Source: Flavobacterium lacustre
Lineage (GTDB): Bacteria > Bacteroidota > Bacteroidia > Flavobacteriales > Flavobacteriaceae
DNA length: 64,000 nt
Reading direction: 5' to 3'
Assembly: GCF_027474525.2 (NCBI RefSeq)
Contig: NZ_CP114882.2
Location: forward strand, 3,224,001 to 3,288,000
Under the pieces are notes generated by a model, which was not told the DNA's origin, did not search any database, and worked only from the letters and a program-made list of their open reading frames with translations. Shown here one piece after another: positions 28,135-37,086 of this stretch. The translations under genes and the position numbers were made by a program. Each line of letters starts with the position of its first letter. Position 1 is the first letter of the stretch.

Positions 28135-28199
28135 CCCTTAATTGTAAATAAAAATATTGAAATTTAAAGTCTGTACACTAATTTATGAATAATCCTTTA

Positions 28200-28740
28200 G
28201 TTTTTGTTATAGCAATCAAGCGGTCTCATTCCAATCGTTTGCTTTGTTCCGCTGGGCTGTTCCAGTCGCTTGAAAAAAGCTCCGTTCCACAGACCACTTG
28301 AACCCAAAAAAAGAGCAGCTAAGAAAAATAGCAGCTCTTTTTTTGTTTTCTGCGTTCCCAGTCTTCACACGCACTCTCAATACATTCGTCAGGGCTAACA
28401 ATCCAACATACAGCTTCATTCCGTTTCTCTACATTCAGCAGTATTATTGTCTTTCGCCCTTTATTGTTTCAGCGGTTGCTCTTATGACTAGCTATTGGGG
28501 TTTGCTCCGTTAGCACTTTGCATTAAATCAAGGAACGCTTCGCTATCTTTAATTATTTCCCCAACGTTTCACGCTACTATCCCTTCTTTCCACTTCGCAA
28601 AAGCTACGTTTCACTCTCGGTCTAGTGTAGCTAGTCATTTGCCGCAACACCGCCTCATCGCTCCTCATAAAAAATTCCATAAAAATTCCATTTTTTACTG
28701 CGGTGCTTGGGGGTGTTAACCTTATCGAGAACATTTTCTA
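28200..28740. other. GC-richer non-coding block near the element's right end
   Basis: About 540 bp with clearly higher GC than the neighbouring cargo genes, with several short inverted repeats and no convincing gene on either strand. It contains a strong hairpin terminator (28306-28344). Origin unknown; it may be a foreign or RNA-structured segment. Confidence 0.5.
28306..28344. terminator. Bidirectional terminator
   Basis: AAAAAGAGCaGCTA / TAGCaGCTCTTTTT with A-run and T-run on opposite sides. Confidence 0.75.
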
Positions 28741-28935
28741 GAACAAAAAAAATACAGCAAATTTAGAGTTCATTCTTCACTTTCAGTCAGTCATTCTTCC
28801 TTCCATTCTCGTTCATCATTTCCTCAATTTGTACAGCTTTCTTTTTTTCTCTTTTTTCTTTGGATAAAATTATATGATCTAAAACACAAATGATCTTTGC
28901 ATCAAAAAATCTAATTAAAATAAGTTAAAATTAAA

Positions 28936-28955
28936 AGTGTCAAAAAAGTGTCAAA
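28936..28955 (+). promoter_or_regulatory. Paired GTGTCAAAA repeats, candidate recombinase arm site (right)
   Basis: Two copies of GTGTCAAAA at 11-bp spacing, the same orientation and spacing as the left pair, 170 bp inside attR. Confidence 0.5.
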
Positions 28956-29073
28956 AAACAGTAATATTTAAGAGTTATTTAATTAAATTTGAAATTATTA
29001 ATCAGACATCTTTTAAATAAATACACGTTCTTCTAAATCATTGTAAGTCAATAGAAATTAGAATTTTGAGCAT

Positions 29074-29101
29074 AAAAAAAGCCCTTTTAGAAAAGGACTA
29101 T
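29074..29101 (-). terminator. Minus-strand terminator just inside attR
   Basis: On the minus strand TAGTCCTTTT-ct-AAAAGGGCT followed by a T-run. It would stop transcription coming from bshB1 or the orphan tRNA promoter into the element. Confidence 0.6.
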
Positions 29102-29125
29102 AAGGAAAATATATTTTTAAAATCG

Positions 29126-29300
29126 CGGTACCACAAACCGATGCTCTAACCAGCTGAGCTACAACCACCATTTGCTTAGCGGTTGCAAATATAGAACAAA
29201 TGTTTGCTTTTGCAAAGAATTTTAAAAAAAATTTACTGCAAAATTACATCAAATCTCCTAAACTATTGACTGCCAAATATCTTTCTACCGTAAAACCTTC
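29126..29300. repeat. attR: 175-bp perfect direct repeat, right copy
   Basis: Right-hand copy of the repeat. It leaves a tRNA-His fragment lacking its 3' half beside the intact bshB1 gene, whose last 57 bp lie in the repeat. Confidence 0.97.
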
Positions 29301-29960
29301 CGCATGTTCCAGTCCGGCTAACCTACCTAAATCTCTGGAACGGTAATTCAGACTTTCCAAGAAGTTTTTACTCGTTATCGGAGATTCCGGTTCTTTAGAA
29401 TTGGCATCATAAAACTGAGAACGATACGCCAAGATAGCTTCGGTTTTTTTCGCAATGAAACCATCAATATTAACTACAAAATCCGGTTCTATATTTTTCC
29501 ATTGTATATAATGGTAGACTAATTTAGGTCTCCAAGCGGTTTGTTGCGTTCCATCCAATGTTGTTTCAATCTTCATCAAACCAGACAAAAAACAAGCATC
29601 AGAAACTAATTTACTTCCTTTTCCATGATCAATATGTCGATCATCAATCGCATTACACAACACTATTTCAGGTTGGTATTTACGAATCATTTTTATGATT
29701 TCTAATTGGTGCTTTTCATCATTTACAAAAAAACCGTCACGCATATCCAGATTTTCACGAACAGAAACTCCCAAAATATTGGCAGCGGCATTAGCCTCCT
29801 GATTTCTAATTTCAGCCGAACCTCGTGTTCCTAATTCTCCTCGTGTTAAATCAACAATACCAACTGTTTTACCTAATGAGATTTCTTTTAAAATAGTTCC
29901 GGCACAACCCAATTCTACATCATCCGGATGGGCTCCAAAAGCGAGTATATCTAATTTCAT
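29244..29960 (-). CDS. bshB1: Bacillithiol biosynthesis deacetylase BshB1
   Basis: A 238-residue LmbE-type zinc deacetylase: MKLDILAFGAHPDDVELGCAGTI at the N-terminus (AHPDD metal motif), RGELGTRGS, and DRHIDHGKGS with the third zinc ligand. It converts GlcNAc-malate to GlcN-malate for bacillithiol. I start at 29960; the longer frame overlaps menF. The last 57 bp lie in the 175-bp repeat, so the element boundary touches this gene but leaves it whole. It lies 59 bp after menF on the same strand. Confidence 0.93.
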   Translation of the reverse strand: MKLDILAFGAHPDDVELGCAGTILKEISLGKTVGIVDLTRGELGTRGSAEIRNQEANAAANILGVSVRENLDMRDGFFVNDEKHQLEIIKMIRKYQPEIVLCNAIDDRHIDHGKGSKLVSDACFLSGLMKIETTLDGTQQTAWRPKLVYHYIQWKNIEPDFVVNIDGFIAKKTEAILAYRSQFYDANSKEPESPITSKNFLESLNYRSRDLGRLAGLEHAEGFTVERYLAVNSLGDLM

Positions 29961-30019
29961 CTGTTTATTTTGTTTAATTTTCTCGTTTAAAATTTCTTGA
30001 ATATCGCACCTCATTCCGG

Positions 30020-31078
30020 CTACAATACTTTCTTCATCGTTACCGATTTGTTGCTGCTTTCCTCCCATTCTTTTTCCGGAATACTATCTTTTGTGATTCC
30101 GCAACCCATGTATAATAAAGCTTCATTTTCAACAATCTGCATACAGCGCAAATTTACAAACAAATCAGAACTCTGTGTCTCATTTGTCAAACTACTATTC
30201 AATTCACCCAAAAAACCGGTATAAAAAGTTCTGTCATACTTTTCATTTTCTAAAATAAAAGCCTTTGAATCTTCTTTTGGCAAACCACAAACGGCGGGAG
30301 TGGGGTGCAATAAAGAAACCACTTGTTGCAAACTTAAACCCAAATTAAAAACACCCGAAATATCCGTTTTTATATGCCAGATACTTCCTGCCTGAATACT
30401 GTAAGGCTCAGAAACTAAAACATCCGAAGCTACATTTTTCAACTTGTTCACAATATAATCGGTCACAAACTGCTGCTCTTCTTTTTCTTTTTGTTTCCAA
30501 ATAACAGCACTGGAATCATTCGCTTTCTGTGTTCCGGCTAAAGCAATTGTTTCAAAAACCGAATCGTTTGCTTTCAATAATTGCTCCGGAGTTGCACCCA
30601 ACCAAGTTCCCAGCTTTGGATGAAAAAAACAATACACAAAAGTAGTCGGATACAATTGAACCAGTTTTTCAAAAGTCCTTTCCAAATCGAAATCTACTAA
30701 ATCAACCGTTTCTTTTCGGGATAAAACAACTTTCTTGAATTCCTGATTTTTGATGCCCTGAATTCCTTTTGCAACCAGATTCTCAAACTCTTTTTTTTCT
30801 GATTCATCAGCAACAGGAACTTCTTTTTCCGGAAAGGAAAACTCTTTTTTATCCCAAACAAAGCGCATTATTTCCGATTGATTTTCAGGAATTATATACG
30901 TCTGATTTCCATCAAAAGAAGCAAAAACAAATCCTTTTTCGGTATAATCTTCGACTTTATATACAGTATCATTTTGCTGAAAAAGTCCAATTATTTCTTC
31001 TGAATTGGGCTTACAATACAAAACGAAGGGAAGTTGTTGTGCCAATTGATTTTGGACTTTAGCTTCAATTATTTTCAT
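30020..31078 (-). CDS. menF: Isochorismate synthase MenF
   Basis: A 352-residue chorismate-binding enzyme converting chorismate to isochorismate, the first menaquinone-specific step. Typical features are KVVLSRKETVDL, FFHPKLGTWLGATPEQLL, TIALAGTQ, HPTPAVCGLPKEDS, YDRTFYTGFLGEL and the final FVNLRCMQI. It overlaps the upstream thioesterase gene by one base, indicating tight coupling. EntC-type siderophore use is possible, but the neighbourhood favours menaquinone. Confidence 0.93.
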   Translation of the reverse strand: MKIIEAKVQNQLAQQLPFVLYCKPNSEEIIGLFQQNDTVYKVEDYTEKGFVFASFDGNQTYIIPENQSEIMRFVWDKKEFSFPEKEVPVADESEKKEFENLVAKGIQGIKNQEFKKVVLSRKETVDLVDFDLERTFEKLVQLYPTTFVYCFFHPKLGTWLGATPEQLLKANDSVFETIALAGTQKANDSSAVIWKQKEKEEQQFVTDYIVNKLKNVASDVLVSEPYSIQAGSIWHIKTDISGVFNLGLSLQQVVSLLHPTPAVCGLPKEDSKAFILENEKYDRTFYTGFLGELNSSLTNETQSSDLFVNLRCMQIVENEALLYMGCGITKDSIPEKEWEESSNKSVTMKKVL

Positions 31079-31515
31079 TATTTATCTTCTGATTTTCTTC
31101 TAGGCAAAACCATATTTGTCAATTTGCAAAGGGAAATTAAACTATCTCGTTCATCAACAATTCGGATTTCCCAAAGATGAATACTTCTCCCTTTGTGAAC
31201 TATTCTTGCAGTTGCTGTTACCATTCCGTCGCGTTTTGATTTCAAATGATTGGCAGATATTTCAATACCGCGAACTTCACTGTGTTCGTGATTAACATAC
31301 AACATCGATGCTGCGCTGCCTACACTTTCGGCCAAAGCCACAGATGCACCTCCGTGTAATAATCCCATCGGCTGATGCACGGACGGATTCACGGGCATAG
31401 TGGCTACTAAATAATCTTCGCCCGCATCAATATAAGTAATATTTAGTGTTTGCATCAAGGTGTTTTTTGAAACCTGATTGCAATATTCCAAGATTTTTTC
31501 TTTGTCGAATGTCAT
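31078..31515 (-). CDS. PaaI-type hotdog thioesterase (probable DHNA-CoA thioesterase)
   Basis: A 145-residue hotdog enzyme with the PaaI pattern: PVNPSVHQPMGLLHGGASVALAESVGSAAS followed by a beta strand pair. Because its stop overlaps the menF start by one base, the likely substrate is 1,4-dihydroxy-2-naphthoyl-CoA in menaquinone synthesis (the MenI step). That is inference from position; phenylacetyl-CoA-type substrates are not excluded. Confidence 0.85.
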   Translation of the reverse strand: MTFDKEKILEYCNQVSKNTLMQTLNITYIDAGEDYLVATMPVNPSVHQPMGLLHGGASVALAESVGSAASMLYVNHEHSEVRGIEISANHLKSKRDGMVTATARIVHKGRSIHLWEIRIVDERDSLISLCKLTNMVLPRRKSEDK

Positions 31516-31653
31516 GTTTTTTACTTTAAAAATGTAAATTTAAAGAAAAGATGAGTTAGAAAACAGCAAAACAAATGTTATTATAAGACCAAAATCTTAA
31601 TTCGCTATTATTCAAATTAGTTTTTTCCTATTTTTACAAAAAATCTATCAAAA

Positions 31654-33180
31654 ATGCGCTCCATCACTTTACTGTTTTTCGCAGGATTATTATTAACTTT
31701 TTGCTCTTGCCGTAGTGATTTTGAGACCGAAGCAAACACAGGCGATTTAGCATTTTCAAAAGATACCGTTTATTTAGATACGGTTTTCACCAATATTGGT
31801 TCGAGTACATACAAACTAAAAGTTTACAATCACAGTAAAAATGATATCAATATCCCAACTATTCAATTAGGAAAAGGATTGAATTCAAAATACAGAATGA
31901 CCGTTGATGGAATGCAGGGAACAGATGGAAAAATTTTCAATAATGTAACGCTTTTGGCCAAAGACAGCTTGTACATTTTCATAGAAACTACAGCCAATAT
32001 CACAGATGCCAATCCAACCGATTTTTTATACACCGACGAAATACAGTTTGACAGCGGAAATAATCTTCAAAAAGTAGCATTGGTAACCTTAATTCAAGAT
32101 GCCGTTTTCCTTTATCCAAAACGTTTTGAAGATGGAACCACCGAAACACTTCCCATTGGAGACGAAGCAATAAATGGTTTTTATTTGGACGAAAATGACG
32201 CTGTAAATGGGAATGAACTTCAATTTACCAATCAAAAACCATATGTGATTTATGGTTACGCAGCCGTTCCTTCCGGAAAAACAGTCACTTTTGATGCTGG
32301 CGCAAGAGTGCATTTTCATGCCAATTCTGGACTTATTGTGGCTAACAATGCTTCGATTCAGGTAAATGGCAGCGCCTCTACAACAGAGAAACTCGAAAAC
32401 GAAGTCATTTTTGAAGGCGATCGATTAGAACCTGATTTTGCAGATGTACCCGGACAATGGGGAACAATCTGGTTAACGGATGGCAGCACCAATAATAATT
32501 TGAATCACTTAACCATAAAAAATGCAACCATTGGTTTACTAATCCAAAACAATGACGGCACGACAGTAAACCTGAAAAACACACGAATTTACAACAGTAC
32601 CAATTATGGAATACTGGCACAAACAGCAAAAATCAAAGGCGAAAACATAGTCATAAACGATGCCGGTTTGGCTGGTTTAGCCTGTTCTTACGGCGGTGAT
32701 TACTCGTTTACTCATTGTACATTCAACAATAACTGGTCCAGTTCCAATCAAGTAGCCGTTTCGATTAGCAATTACCTAACAGGAGCGATTCCCGAAGTAA
32801 AAGACTTAACTGCAGCAACATTCAATAATTGTATTATTTATGGTTCCTACTCGAATGAGATGATTTTGAATAAGAAAACAGGAGCTGCTTTTGAATACCA
32901 ATTCAATAATTGTTTGCTAAAATTTGACAACGCATCCAATTCTTTTACCACAAATCCTGATTATCAATTCAACACGGATGCAGCGCATTACAACGCTATT
33001 CTTTTAAACAAAAGCCCAAAATTCCTAAACGTAAATCAAAATAAATTGAATATTGACGCTAGTTCTCCCGCTTTCGCAAAAGGGGATTCGGCGTATACTA
33101 TTCCGTTAGATATTATCGGAAATACGCGAACTTTACCGCCAGATTTAGGCGCATATCAGAGTATGCCGTTTCCGGAATAA
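31654..33180 (+). CDS. Lipoprotein with predicted right-handed beta-helix
   Basis: A 508-residue protein with a lipoprotein signal (MRSITLLFFAGLLLTFCSC). After an Ig-like N-terminal region (~30-150) it shows repeated short strands with Asn/Gly turns (NHLTIKNATIGLLIQNNDGT, TVNLKNTRIYNSTNYGILAQ, FNNCIIYGSYSNEMILN), as in parallel beta-helix proteins. It is widespread as a conserved hypothetical in Flavobacteria. It is divergent from the menaquinone genes and 86 bp before purL. Function unknown. Confidence 0.8.
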   Translation: MRSITLLFFAGLLLTFCSCRSDFETEANTGDLAFSKDTVYLDTVFTNIGSSTYKLKVYNHSKNDINIPTIQLGKGLNSKYRMTVDGMQGTDGKIFNNVTLLAKDSLYIFIETTANITDANPTDFLYTDEIQFDSGNNLQKVALVTLIQDAVFLYPKRFEDGTTETLPIGDEAINGFYLDENDAVNGNELQFTNQKPYVIYGYAAVPSGKTVTFDAGARVHFHANSGLIVANNASIQVNGSASTTEKLENEVIFEGDRLEPDFADVPGQWGTIWLTDGSTNNNLNHLTIKNATIGLLIQNNDGTTVNLKNTRIYNSTNYGILAQTAKIKGENIVINDAGLAGLACSYGGDYSFTHCTFNNNWSSSNQVAVSISNYLTGAIPEVKDLTAATFNNCIIYGSYSNEMILNKKTGAAFEYQFNNCLLKFDNASNSFTTNPDYQFNTDAAHYNAILLNKSPKFLNVNQNKLNIDASSPAFAKGDSAYTIPLDIIGNTRTLPPDLGAYQSMPFPE

Positions 33181-33208
33181 TTTTTTAAAAAGACTTTTCT
33201 TCACGTAC

Positions 33209-33239
33209 TTGTGCGTACTATTTATTTAAACTAAATTTG
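33209..33239 (+). promoter_or_regulatory. purL promoter
   Basis: TTG (33209-33211), 20-nt spacer and TAAATTTG (33232-33239), a full consensus match. GTAC half-sites flank the -33 region (GTACTTGTGCGTAC). Confidence 0.6.
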
Positions 33240-33266
33240 CATCGCAATACAACAAACTAAACAACG

Positions 33267-36200
33267 ATGATCCATTTCTTTGAAAACCAAAGCAAAACTG
33301 TTTTTGCAGTACAAACGCAAAACGAAATTTCGGCTCAAGACATTTCAAAACTTAACTGGCTTTTTGCCAATTCAAATAAAATAGAAAAATCCGTATTGAC
33401 GGATTTTTTTGTTGGTCCTCGCGCCACCATGATTACGCCTTGGAGCACTAACGCTGTGGAAATCACCCAAAATATGGGAATTTCAGGTATCATTCGAATT
33501 GAAGAATTTTACCACGCAACAGCTGATTTTACTGATTTTGACCCAATGCTTTCGCAAAAGTACAGCGAATTAAATCAAGATATTTTTACAATCAATGTAC
33601 TTCCGGAAGCGATTCTGAACATTGAAGACATTGCAGCTTACAACAAATCCGAAGGTTTATCTTTAAGTCCTGAAGAAGTAGAATACTTAGATAATTTAGC
33701 CACTAAATTAGACCGAAAACTAACCGATTCTGAAATATTTGCTTTCTCTCAAGCGAATTCAGAACACTGTCGTCACAAAATTTTCAACGGAACTTTTGTT
33801 ATTGACGGTACAGAAAAAGAATCTTCTTTATTTAAATTAATCAAGAAAACATCTCAGGAAAATCCAAACGATATTGTTTCGGCATACAAAGACAATGTAG
33901 CTTTTGTAAAAGGACCAAGAGTGCAACAATTTGCTCCAAAAACTGCCGACAAACCTGATTTTTATGAAATAAAAGAATTTGATTCGGTTATTTCTTTAAA
34001 AGCAGAAACACATAATTTCCCAACCACTGTAGAACCTTTCAACGGAGCTGCAACTGGTTCAGGGGGAGAAATTCGTGACCGTTTGGCTGGTGGACAAGGT
34101 TCTTTGCCATTAGCAGGAACAGCCGTTTACATGACTTCTTACTCCAGATTAAAGCCCATCGACCCCGCTCAGGGTGACAGACCTTGGGAAGATGCAGTTC
34201 AAGAAAGAAAATGGTTGTATCAAACACCAATGGATATTTTAATAAAAGCCTCTAACGGAGCTTCTGATTTTGGAAATAAATTTGGACAACCTTTAATCAC
34301 AGGTTCGCTTCTTACTTTTGAACACGAAGAAAACAACCGCAAAATTGGTTATGATAAAGTAATCATGCAAGCGGGTGGAATTGGTTATGGAAAATTAGAT
34401 CAAGCTATCAAACACAAACCACAAGAAGGCGACAAAATTGTTATTCTTGGTGGAGAAAATTATAGAATCGGAATGGGAGGCGCTGCTGTTTCATCTGCAG
34501 ACACAGGCGCTTTTGGTTCAGGAATTGAATTAAATGCTGTGCAACGTTCGAATCCGGAAATGCAAAAACGTGCTGCCAATGCCATTCGTGGTTTAGTAGA
34601 AAGTGACAATAATCCAATTGTTTCGATTCACGATCACGGAGCAGGTGGACACTTAAACTGTCTTTCTGAACTTGTGGAAGAAACTGGAGGTTTAATTGAT
34701 TTAGACAAATTGCCTGTGGGTGATCCTACCCTTTCGGCAAAAGAAATTATTGGTAACGAATCGCAAGAAAGAATGGGATTGGTTATTGGTAAAAAAGATA
34801 TCGATGTTTTACAACGCATTGCCGACAGAGAACGTGCTCCAATGTACCAAGTTGGTGATGTAACCGGAGACCACCGTTTTACTTTCGAATCAAAAACAAC
34901 CGGTGCAAAACCAATGGATTATGCTTTGGAAGATTTCTTTGGAAGTTCTCCAAAAACAGTAATGACAGACAAGACTATCGATTACAACTATGGTGCTTTA
35001 GACTATAGTGTAAAAAATATATCTACTTATTTAGAACAAGTACTGCAATTAGAAGCAGTGGCTTGTAAAGACTGGTTAACCAATAAAGTGGACCGTTGTG
35101 TAGGTGGAAAAGTAGCCAAACAACAATGTGCCGGACCTTTACAATTGCCTTTGAATAATTGTGGTGTAATGGCGTTAGATTATTTAGGAAAAGAAGGAAT
35201 TGCAACTTCTATAGGTCACGCTCCTATTTCGGCCTTGATTGATCCGGTTGCAGGAAGCAGAAATGCAATTGCTGAATCATTATCAAACATTGTTTGGGCT
35301 CCAATAAAAGACGGATTGGGCGGCATTTCATTATCAGCAAACTGGATGTGGGCTTGTAAAAACGAAGGTGAAGATGCTCGTTTATACGCTGCTGTTGAAG
35401 GTTGTTCAGACTTTGCTATCGAATTAGGAATCAATATCCCAACAGGAAAAGATTCACTTTCGATGAAACAAAAATATCCTAACGATGAAGTAATTGCACC
35501 GGGAACGGTAATTATTTCAGCTGGTGGAAACTGTACTGATATTCGAAAAGTAGTAGAACCTGTTTTACAAAGAGACGGTGGTTCTATTTATTATATCAAT
35601 TTGTCACAAGACGACTTTAAATTAGGCGGTTCTTCGTTTGCACAAATTCTGAATACTATTGGAAATGAAACGCCAACTATTAAAGATGCTGCTTTTTTCA
35701 AAAAAGCCTTCAACACCATTCAGGAATTAATTGCAGGAGACAATATTCTTGCCGGACATGATATTGGAAGTGGTGGTTTGATTACTACTTTATTAGAAAT
35801 GTGTTTTGCAGATGTAAATTTGGGTGCTAAAATAGATTTCTCAGTTTTTGAAGAAAAAGACATTATCAAATATCTTTTTGCCGAAAACATTGCAATTGTA
35901 TTCCAAGCCAAAGATGATGCAACAGTAGAGAATACATTAAATAAAAATGGCGTTGCTTTCTACAAATTAGGAACAGTAACTACAGAGGCGACTTTAAACT
36001 TTGGACCTTGTCAATTAGACATTGCCAAATACAGAGATATCTGGTTTAAAACTTCTTTCTTGTTAGATCAAAAACAAGCCAAAAACGGAACAGCAAAAGC
36101 GCGTTTTGATAATTATAAGAATCAAGCTTTAAACTATACTTTCCCTGCCCATTTTACAGGAAAGGCACCAGTTATCGACAATTCAAAACCAAGACCAAAA

Positions 36201-36938
36201 GCTGCCATTATCCGTGAAAAAGGAAGTAATTCGGAACGCGAAATGGCCAATGCAATGTACTTAGCAGGATTTGATGTAAAAGATGTTCACATGACCGATT
36301 TGATTTCGGGACGTGAAAATCTGGAAGATATTCAGTTTATCGGTGCTGTTGGAGGATTTTCCAATTCAGATGTTTTGGGTTCTGCCAAAGGTTGGGCAGG
36401 AGCCTTTTTGTACAATGAAAAAGCAAAAACAGCTTTAGATAATTTCTTCAAAAGAGAAGATACGCTATCTGTTGGAATTTGTAATGGTTGTCAATTGTTG
36501 ATGGAATTAGAGAAAATCAATCCAGAGCATGAAGTACACGGAAAAATGTTGCATAACGACAGTCATAAACACGAAAGTATTTTTACATCGGTGACGATTC
36601 AAGAAAACAAATCGGTGATGTTATCTACATTAGCAGGAAGTACTTTGGGAGTTTGGGTTTCGCATGGTGAAGGAAAATTTAATTTGCCAATGGGAGAAGA
36701 AAACTACAACATCGTTGGAAAATATGGTTACGACAGTTATCCTGCTAATCCTAATGGTTCTGATTATAACACAGCCATGTTATGCGATACAACGGGAAGA
36801 CATTTAGTTATGATGCCGCACATTGAGCGTTCTACGTTTCAATGGAACTGGGCACATTATCCAAAAGACAGAAACGATGAAGTTTCGCCTTGGCATGAAG
36901 CTTTTGTCAATGCCAAAAAATGGATTGATAAAAAATAA
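33267..36938 (+). CDS. purL: Phosphoribosylformylglycinamidine synthase PurL (large form)
   Basis: A 1223-residue single-chain FGAM synthase, the large form, acting at the fourth step of purine synthesis with ATP and glutamine. Seen in order: FGAM linker and FSQANSEHCRHKIF; ATP-binding SLKAETHNFPTTVEPFNGAATGSGGE; SIHDHGAGGH; the second half-repeat with IPTGKDSLSM and GHDIGSGGL; then a C-terminal class-I glutaminase with nucleophile Cys1072 in SVGICNGCQ and MPHIERS. The full length argues for no PurQ/PurS partners. It is monocistronic with its own promoter and terminator. Confidence 0.98.
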   Translation: MIHFFENQSKTVFAVQTQNEISAQDISKLNWLFANSNKIEKSVLTDFFVGPRATMITPWSTNAVEITQNMGISGIIRIEEFYHATADFTDFDPMLSQKYSELNQDIFTINVLPEAILNIEDIAAYNKSEGLSLSPEEVEYLDNLATKLDRKLTDSEIFAFSQANSEHCRHKIFNGTFVIDGTEKESSLFKLIKKTSQENPNDIVSAYKDNVAFVKGPRVQQFAPKTADKPDFYEIKEFDSVISLKAETHNFPTTVEPFNGAATGSGGEIRDRLAGGQGSLPLAGTAVYMTSYSRLKPIDPAQGDRPWEDAVQERKWLYQTPMDILIKASNGASDFGNKFGQPLITGSLLTFEHEENNRKIGYDKVIMQAGGIGYGKLDQAIKHKPQEGDKIVILGGENYRIGMGGAAVSSADTGAFGSGIELNAVQRSNPEMQKRAANAIRGLVESDNNPIVSIHDHGAGGHLNCLSELVEETGGLIDLDKLPVGDPTLSAKEIIGNESQERMGLVIGKKDIDVLQRIADRERAPMYQVGDVTGDHRFTFESKTTGAKPMDYALEDFFGSSPKTVMTDKTIDYNYGALDYSVKNISTYLEQVLQLEAVACKDWLTNKVDRCVGGKVAKQQCAGPLQLPLNNCGVMALDYLGKEGIATSIGHAPISALIDPVAGSRNAIAESLSNIVWAPIKDGLGGISLSANWMWACKNEGEDARLYAAVEGCSDFAIELGINIPTGKDSLSMKQKYPNDEVIAPGTVIISAGGNCTDIRKVVEPVLQRDGGSIYYINLSQDDFKLGGSSFAQILNTIGNETPTIKDAAFFKKAFNTIQELIAGDNILAGHDIGSGGLITTLLEMCFADVNLGAKIDFSVFEEKDIIKYLFAENIAIVFQAKDDATVENTLNKNGVAFYKLGTVTTEATLNFGPCQLDIAKYRDIWFKTSFLLDQKQAKNGTAKARFDNYKNQALNYTFPAHFTGKAPVIDNSKPRPKAAIIREKGSNSEREMANAMYLAGFDVKDVHMTDLISGRENLEDIQFIGAVGGFSNSDVLGSAKGWAGAFLYNEKAKTALDNFFKREDTLSVGICNGCQLLMELEKINPEHEVHGKMLHNDSHKHESIFTSVTIQENKSVMLSTLAGSTLGVWVSHGEGKFNLPMGEENYNIVGKYGYDSYPANPNGSDYNTAMLCDTTGRHLVMMPHIERSTFQWNWAHYPKDRNDEVSPWHEAFVNAKKWIDKK

Positions 36939-36958
36939 TTTCGTTGATTTACTATATA

Positions 36959-36988
36959 TAAAGCGTTCCTGAAAAGGAGCGCTTTTTT
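36959..36988 (+). terminator. Terminator after purL
   Basis: AAAGCG-t-TCC-tgaaaa-GGA-g-CGCTTT with a T-run. Confidence 0.75.
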
Positions 36989-37086
36989 ATATACTAATAG
37001 TTGCTCAAAAAAATAGGATTCCATAGATTTGGAAAAGAATCCCATATTTAAAAAAAACGCCTTCAATTCACCCAAGAAAACAGACT

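Larger units (their letters stand above)
20062..29300. mobile_element. Integrative element of ~9.06 kb in tRNA-His
   Basis: Bounded by the 175-bp repeats, with a tyrosine recombinase next to attL. The interior is markedly AT-rich and carries a polymerase-like protein, an XRE regulator and exported proteins. No relaxase, coupling protein, capsid, terminase or conjugation gene is visible, so it is neither a self-transmissible ICE nor a normal prophage. One unit length is 9064 bp (20062-29125). Confidence 0.92.

Noticed and set aside
28391..28515. Possible integron attC site (GCTAAC ... GTTAGC about 115 bp apart)
   Set aside because: The outer boxes do not fit RYYYAAC/GTTRRRY, the interior does not fold into a palindrome, and there is no IntI-type recombinase in view.
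28216..28734. Several 60-75-codon ORFs on both strands in the GC-richer block
   Set aside because: They overlap one another and a strong terminator, show no domain pattern, and have composition unlike any neighbour's coding.
29961..30068. Upstream extension of bshB1 (36 residues)
   Set aside because: It overlaps the menF 3' end, and the family's conserved start is MKLDILAFGAHPDD.
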